In this document: one piece after another, positions 59,809-64,000 of the stretch
How the letters are laid out: each line of letters opens with the position of its first letter
How positions within the stretch are numbered: the first letter of the stretch is position 1
NCBI GenBank assembly: GCA_013400115.1
Contig: VXBP01001825.1
Location: forward strand, 1 to 64,000
Direction: 5' to 3'
Origin: Rhinopomastus cyanomelas
Taxonomy: Eukaryota > Chordata > Aves > Bucerotiformes > Rhinopomastidae
Length of the DNA: 64,000 nt
Translations under genes and position numbers: made by a program
Notes under the pieces: generated by a model
Told to the model about the DNA's origin: nothing
What the model saw: only the letters and a program-made list of their open reading frames with translations
The model's database searches: none

Positions 59809-60757
59809 ACAGCACATTGGCAGCTTCCTAACAGCTGACACATGAGTGAGCAATTCAAATGAATGGCTGAGCCTCTAAAATTGACTTTTATTATTATTCT
59901 TAAGTTTAGGTTCCCAAATCTCCCGCCTTTCTCTTTTTCCACCTCAATAACTTCACTCCTCTTTCATTTACCTTCTATTTCCCCTTTATGTCTCCTCCAC
60001 ATTATACTTTTATGTAGTATTTTCAGACTGGTCATTTTAAAGCTCTCTGCCAAACGTATGGAAGGTAAGGAACATCAGCTGTAAGTCAGCACTGGCCCTC
60101 TCAAACAGGACAAGCACAGGCCAAACAAATTGCTTTGTGAGAGTCCTGCAGTACCTCAAGCCAAGTAAAGGGCTTCACTTGCCATATGTTGTGCAGCCAG
60201 CAGTGAAGTGTTTAATCACCGGACCTATTGGGATACATTACTAATATCTTAACAGCATTGCGGCGGGTTTTTTGAGAGGAGGTACAAAAGTTATTCCTGC
60301 TCATTTCAATGACATAATTTTCTGACATTCCATGAAACATGCTGAATTCATGATACACAGGTTACTGGTGGGCCCAGGCCTTACATGAGTTTATTGAAAT
60401 GACTAATTATCACATAAACAGGAGCGACATTACAAGCACCACGATAAAACTCTCACTGCCGAATGGAGAGTAGTTCTTTAGTTCACTTTCTGCTCTGCGC
60501 ACAAAGGAGGCAGATAGCAGCGAAATGAAAAGACAAGGCATATGAAAGCAACAGATCTGGTGGGCACGTATATGCCTCAGAGACTTTCAGTTGCCACTGG
60601 AGGATTTAAATAATTTTCTAAAATTAATTGTGAGGATATGTAGTCTCAAATGGTGATATGAGAACACTATCAACTATGTTTACGGACCAATTCTTTCACA
60701 TCACTGAAATATGTCTGTTTAGGAAAAAAATATTTAATTTAAGCATAAATTAGCATG
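59809..60757. other. No recognised gene; 60200-60560 is less AT-rich
   Basis: Sequence at 60200-60560 contains more CpG than its surroundings and homeodomain-like TAATTATC at 60405. It could be conserved non-coding DNA, but conservation cannot be judged here. Confidence 0.35.
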
Positions 60758-60759
60758 GG

Positions 60760-60795
60760 TGTGGAGCTTCTGGAAAGAGTTCAGCGTAGGNGCAA
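60760..60795 (+). mobile_element. Isolated 36-base CR1 internal fragment with an N
   Basis: GTGTGGAGCTTCTGG, then AAAGAGTTCAGCGTAGG, then N (60791), then GCAAAAAA. This matches the ORF2 C-terminal segment around 50370-50410 (VELLERVQRRAT), with no CR1 on either side. An internal LINE piece without the 3' end is not an ordinary insertion, and the N suggests an assembly junction. Confidence 0.7.
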
Positions 60796-62284
60796 AAAAT
60801 AAACATAAGAATGGTAATCAAGGTGAGAAAAATCACAGGTGCTTACTACTTCTCAAGTAAAGTCATGTGTCCACTTAATACACACATTTCTGTTCATTTT
60901 AAAACTGAATCTCTAAACAAATACTTTTACTGCTGTGTTAGAGATTGTCTCTTGTGACCTGCAGAAGCACCTCTTAAGTTGCAGGATGGTGTAGAGTTCA
61001 ACCTCCCCAAACTGATTACTTCACTGAATAATTAAAAGAAATTATTGATCTGGAATTATTGAGCACCTTTCTGATTGAAAACTTTTCTAAATAAATACAT
61101 AAATAAACAAACCAGGAAAAAATGGGTAAAATATTATATAATAAAATAATTTTAATTATTTTATTATATAATAATAAAATAATTATATAATAAAATAATT
61201 TTAGTATTAGTTCAAGTTTTGAAAGAAGGTTCATTATTTGTTCTTGGTCAGAGTTGAAAAATGTAATATTTTGCGTATTTCAAGCTTTGAGTTGTATAAG
61301 TTGTTTGAATATTGCTTGTGTCAATCTCTGTGTTAATAATCCTTTCTCTGGTTCTTCTTATTCTACTTAGATTTTATGAGACACATGTATATTTTGTCTA
61401 AAAAGGTTTTTCCTAACTATGATAACAGAGATTTCTCTTTTGAGAAATGTTGTAGACAGTCTAATAGCATCAGTGGCCTCCCTGCTAGATTTCCTTCTAT
61501 GTCATTTGCAATCATTGGAGCACAGTGGCTGCATTACTTGCAGATGGAAACTAAGCACAGATGTGCCAACACAAGCTGCAGGTTTGTGAGTATCCACTTT
61601 TTTATTTTAAACAGAGCAAACAGTTTTCACTGTATCATCCAAACTGAAGTTGAAAAAGTGCTGTGTGTGTATAAAAGACTGCATTTTGGGAACAGTTAAA
61701 ATTGCATGTACAACTGTACTTTCAATAGAAAAAGGTAATTTTTGGTGCTGGTCTAGGCCATATTTGTTTCTTTTAGTATCATATCCAGTACTTTGATTTT
61801 CTTGTGAACACATCTGTTATCCACCTGAGTTTTCCCAGTATCAGAAAGAATTAACTCAAGAACAACGTACACATTTAAATTCTTGCGGAGCATTCCTACG
61901 TCGCAAGGGGACAACAGCAGATTTTGCACATCTTGAAGCACTCTTGGCAATACTGATCAGTGCAGGTTTTCCATTTTACAAGATCAAAATCTTGAATTGA
62001 CTGTCTCATTACCAAAATGAAGTGCTTAAAGCTTTTCCACCCTAATATACTTTCTGTTTTGAGAATGACCTGTTTACTACTTTTTCCCAGCAACTCTATA
62101 ACTTAATTGAAAAGGTGGTTTGGTCTTAGGCCATCAGCATTCTGAATTTTATTAGTCCTTCTGTTTAATTCCTGAGAGATTACATATTAGAACAAATCCT
62201 TGTGAAACAAGAAGTTTCCAGGGAAAAATTTTAGACAGAAAATATTAACAACTGATTAAATGCACACACACACAGAGTTTAAAC
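60796..62284. other. No recognised gene
   Basis: AT-rich with an AT palindrome (next entry) and a short CA run at 62262-62275. Openings reach 107 codons (61376-61699) without motifs. Confidence 0.5.
61131..61202. repeat. AT-only repeat with perfect inverted repeat
   Basis: Built from ATAATAAAATAATT-like units. The arms AATTATTTTATTA (61154-61166) and TAATAAAATAATT (61172-61184) are perfect reverse complements with a 5-base loop. TATAATAAAATAATTTTA occurs again on each side, so it is also a short direct repeat. Confidence 0.9.
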
Positions 62285-62565
62285 AATTTATTAGGGTTGG
62301 AAGTAGTCTTCAAAGGCCATTGGGTCCAACCCTCCTGCTCAAGCAGGATAAATGTCACTGAAAAGCATAACCACCTAAAAGCCTAAATCAAACTACACAG
62401 AAACACATCAAGACGAGTCCTAAACATCTCCAGATATGTGAACTCCACAAGCTCCCTGGGCTACCTGTTCCAATATTTAATAACCCTTGCTGTAAAGAAG
62501 TTTTGATTGATAGTGAAGTGAAACTTCCTGTAATCAATCTTGCATCCATTAGATGCAAAAAAAAT
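62285..62565 (-). mobile_element. Old CR1 3' end (reverse)
   Basis: ATTAGGGTTGGAAG, then CATTGGGTCCAACCC, GCTCAAGCAGGATAAA, CTCCCTGGGCTACCTGTTCC and ACCCTTGCTGTAAAGAAG. This is the reverse complement of the CR1 3' UTR and ORF2 end, strongly diverged. The simple tail is lost, replaced by ACAATTT. Confidence 0.87.
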
Positions 62566-64000
62566 AGAAGATAAAACGTGCTAAATGAGGTAGTATTTCA
62601 TATCATTTTTTTTGGTATAGGTTTCTTTTAGTTTTACATCTTTATGTTTGGAATATTGCATGTTTCTTACTGATATTTAATGCTGTCTTTTTGCTGCATT
62701 AATATTTAAAGAAGCCTAAAGAGTTCTCACTTTTAAAATATTCATGATTGCTGCTCTTTTATGTGAAACAAATTTCAAAGGAGCATCTCTTAATTAACTT
62801 ATTAACCAATTCACATAGCATACCCCTGCCTAAGCAATTTTTAATTGTTTTATCCATGAATCTGAGTCAAAGTGCAAACTTGATAATTGTACTGAATTAA
62901 CAAAGGTTGGGTAAATTTACATTTAGAAGTGTTTTATCTTTCTTACTGACAATATTGCATGGCTTGCAAATGCAGGCATATTTTCAGGAAAAAGAATTAT
63001 GCAAAGGGTTAAAAATTTTTCTGAAACACTTTTGTCTCCAAAAGCTTGTTCTGGTCTCTTTTAATAACAAATATTAGTACGTTATTCTTACAGGTTTTAA
63101 CAGTGAGGGGCCCTGAGGAAATTTATACAGTTCCCCTCTTTGTATACGGGTTAGATCAGGAAGGGTAAGCTGGAAATTGCAAATGCAAAGAAACAGAGAA
63201 GACAATCCGGTATTTGTCTGATACCTATAGGGAGCAGAATTGTGTCCCAGTGCTGGCTGCAAGGGTAACAGCTTCAGTGGGTAACTCTACTGCTTTTTTG
63301 CTGGAAAGACAGTCCCAAGCAATGAGTAGGTAGGTTCAAACATTCATTCAGCTCTTTGACTATAAAATGAATAACAAGTGCTTTTGATATGTGTACAAGG
63401 AACGGATGGATACTCTGAGACTACCAAATCATTTCACATGGCAAGCACATTACAACTGTTGGTCCCGTAAGTCACTAATGCTCTGTTCCGGATTTACCTT
63501 GGCAGCACAGGCATGACAGGCTAATATCCCTTTATTAGCAGTATGCTCAGACAGCACTTCTGTTACTCTTGTTTTCATTTTCAGATGTAGCTTGTGAAAT
63601 TTACTCTGTTTTTCAGATGAGCATCACAAGAGACTGATGCCAGTCTACAGAAGAATTTTCTCCAGCACTCTAAATTTGAGGCCATGGCATACTCTCCAAG
63701 CAATTTTGCTGGCAGCATCAAATATACTTCTGTGTTTGCCACTTAATTAACTGTTGACAGACCATCTGGACAGCATAGTCTTCATGCATGTTATTTTCTT
63801 CTGTTCACCTTGGAATCTGTAGTAGCAATGCATACTCCCTTATTTGAAAAAATCAAATGTGTATGTTCTGCTCCCTCGTGATCAATGTATGAGCAGTATT
63901 TTGAAGGCCATATTGTGCCCAAAACCTGTTACATGAACCAGTTTGCATAAGATTACTTAGAACTGATGCCACCGCCTTTTCCCCCCAGTGTCCTACACAA
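62566..64000. other. Right edge, no recognised gene
   Basis: AT-rich sequence with openings of at most 62 codons. Nothing I can name. Confidence 0.5.

Noticed and set aside
62262..62275. CA repeat
   Set aside because: Only about seven units; noted but not worth a separate feature.
1..64000. CRISPR arrays, operons, ribosome binding sites, tRNA or rRNA genes
   Set aside because: No evenly spaced repeats or recognisable RNA genes were seen, and the DNA is from a vertebrate, so bacterial features do not apply.

Overview
The window looks like AT-rich, gene-poor (intergenic or deep intronic) DNA from a bird. The evidence is the repeat content. About twenty fragments of the CR1 (chicken repeat 1) LINE are present on both strands. 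Many end in the diagnostic CR1 3' tail with short ATTCTATG or GTGATTCT repeats, and they include the CR1 ORF1 esterase, the ORF2 endonuclease and pieces of the reverse transcriptase. The many similar, fairly young CR1 copies suggest a lineage with strong CR1 expansion (woodpeckers and relatives are one known case), but the species cannot be fixed from the sequence. One 311-base N gap (47994-48304) and two single Ns show this is a draft assembly. No complete host protein gene, rRNA or tRNA was recognised.

Layout. 1-2551: a forward CR1 carrying an esterase remnant, an almost open endonuclease and the 3' end, with two internal deletions. 2552-13200: AT-rich DNA without recognised genes. 13201-16575: a reverse CR1 cut by a 1.5 kb solo LTR (LTR1) and by a short younger CR1 tail. 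16576-37972: mostly unassigned DNA with small CR1 tails, one AT-rich palindrome and microsatellites. 37973-39385: a second solo LTR (LTR2, reverse). 42962-50841: a dense repeat cluster holding a forward CR1 palm domain, a reverse CR1 in which the ORF1 esterase is joined to the RT palm, a possible unrelated LTR, a reverse CR1 split by a third solo LTR (LTR3), a forward CR1 with the N gap nested inside LTR3, and the best preserved CR1 3' end (open over 244 codons). 50842-64000: unassigned DNA with older CR1 pieces, microsatellites and one unidentified 69-codon protein-like ORF beside a good splice-acceptor sequence (58211-58511, reverse).

Main result. LTR1, LTR2 and LTR3 are related, about 1.4-1.54 kb long (LTR3 after removing its nested CR1), begin TG and end CA, share a poly(A) signal with a TATA-like element just upstream, have a GC-rich CpG-bearing U3, and are flanked by 5-bp target duplications (GGTTT; GTTAT/ATTAT; GATAC). 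They are solo LTRs of one endogenous retrovirus family. The 5-bp duplications fit a class III/ERVL-like integrase, but the class is an inference. Two of the three landed inside CR1 copies, which gives a readable order of insertion. Nothing here works as a pathway: the window is best read as a transposon graveyard in a gene desert, with a few candidate regulatory or exon-like islands worth a search.
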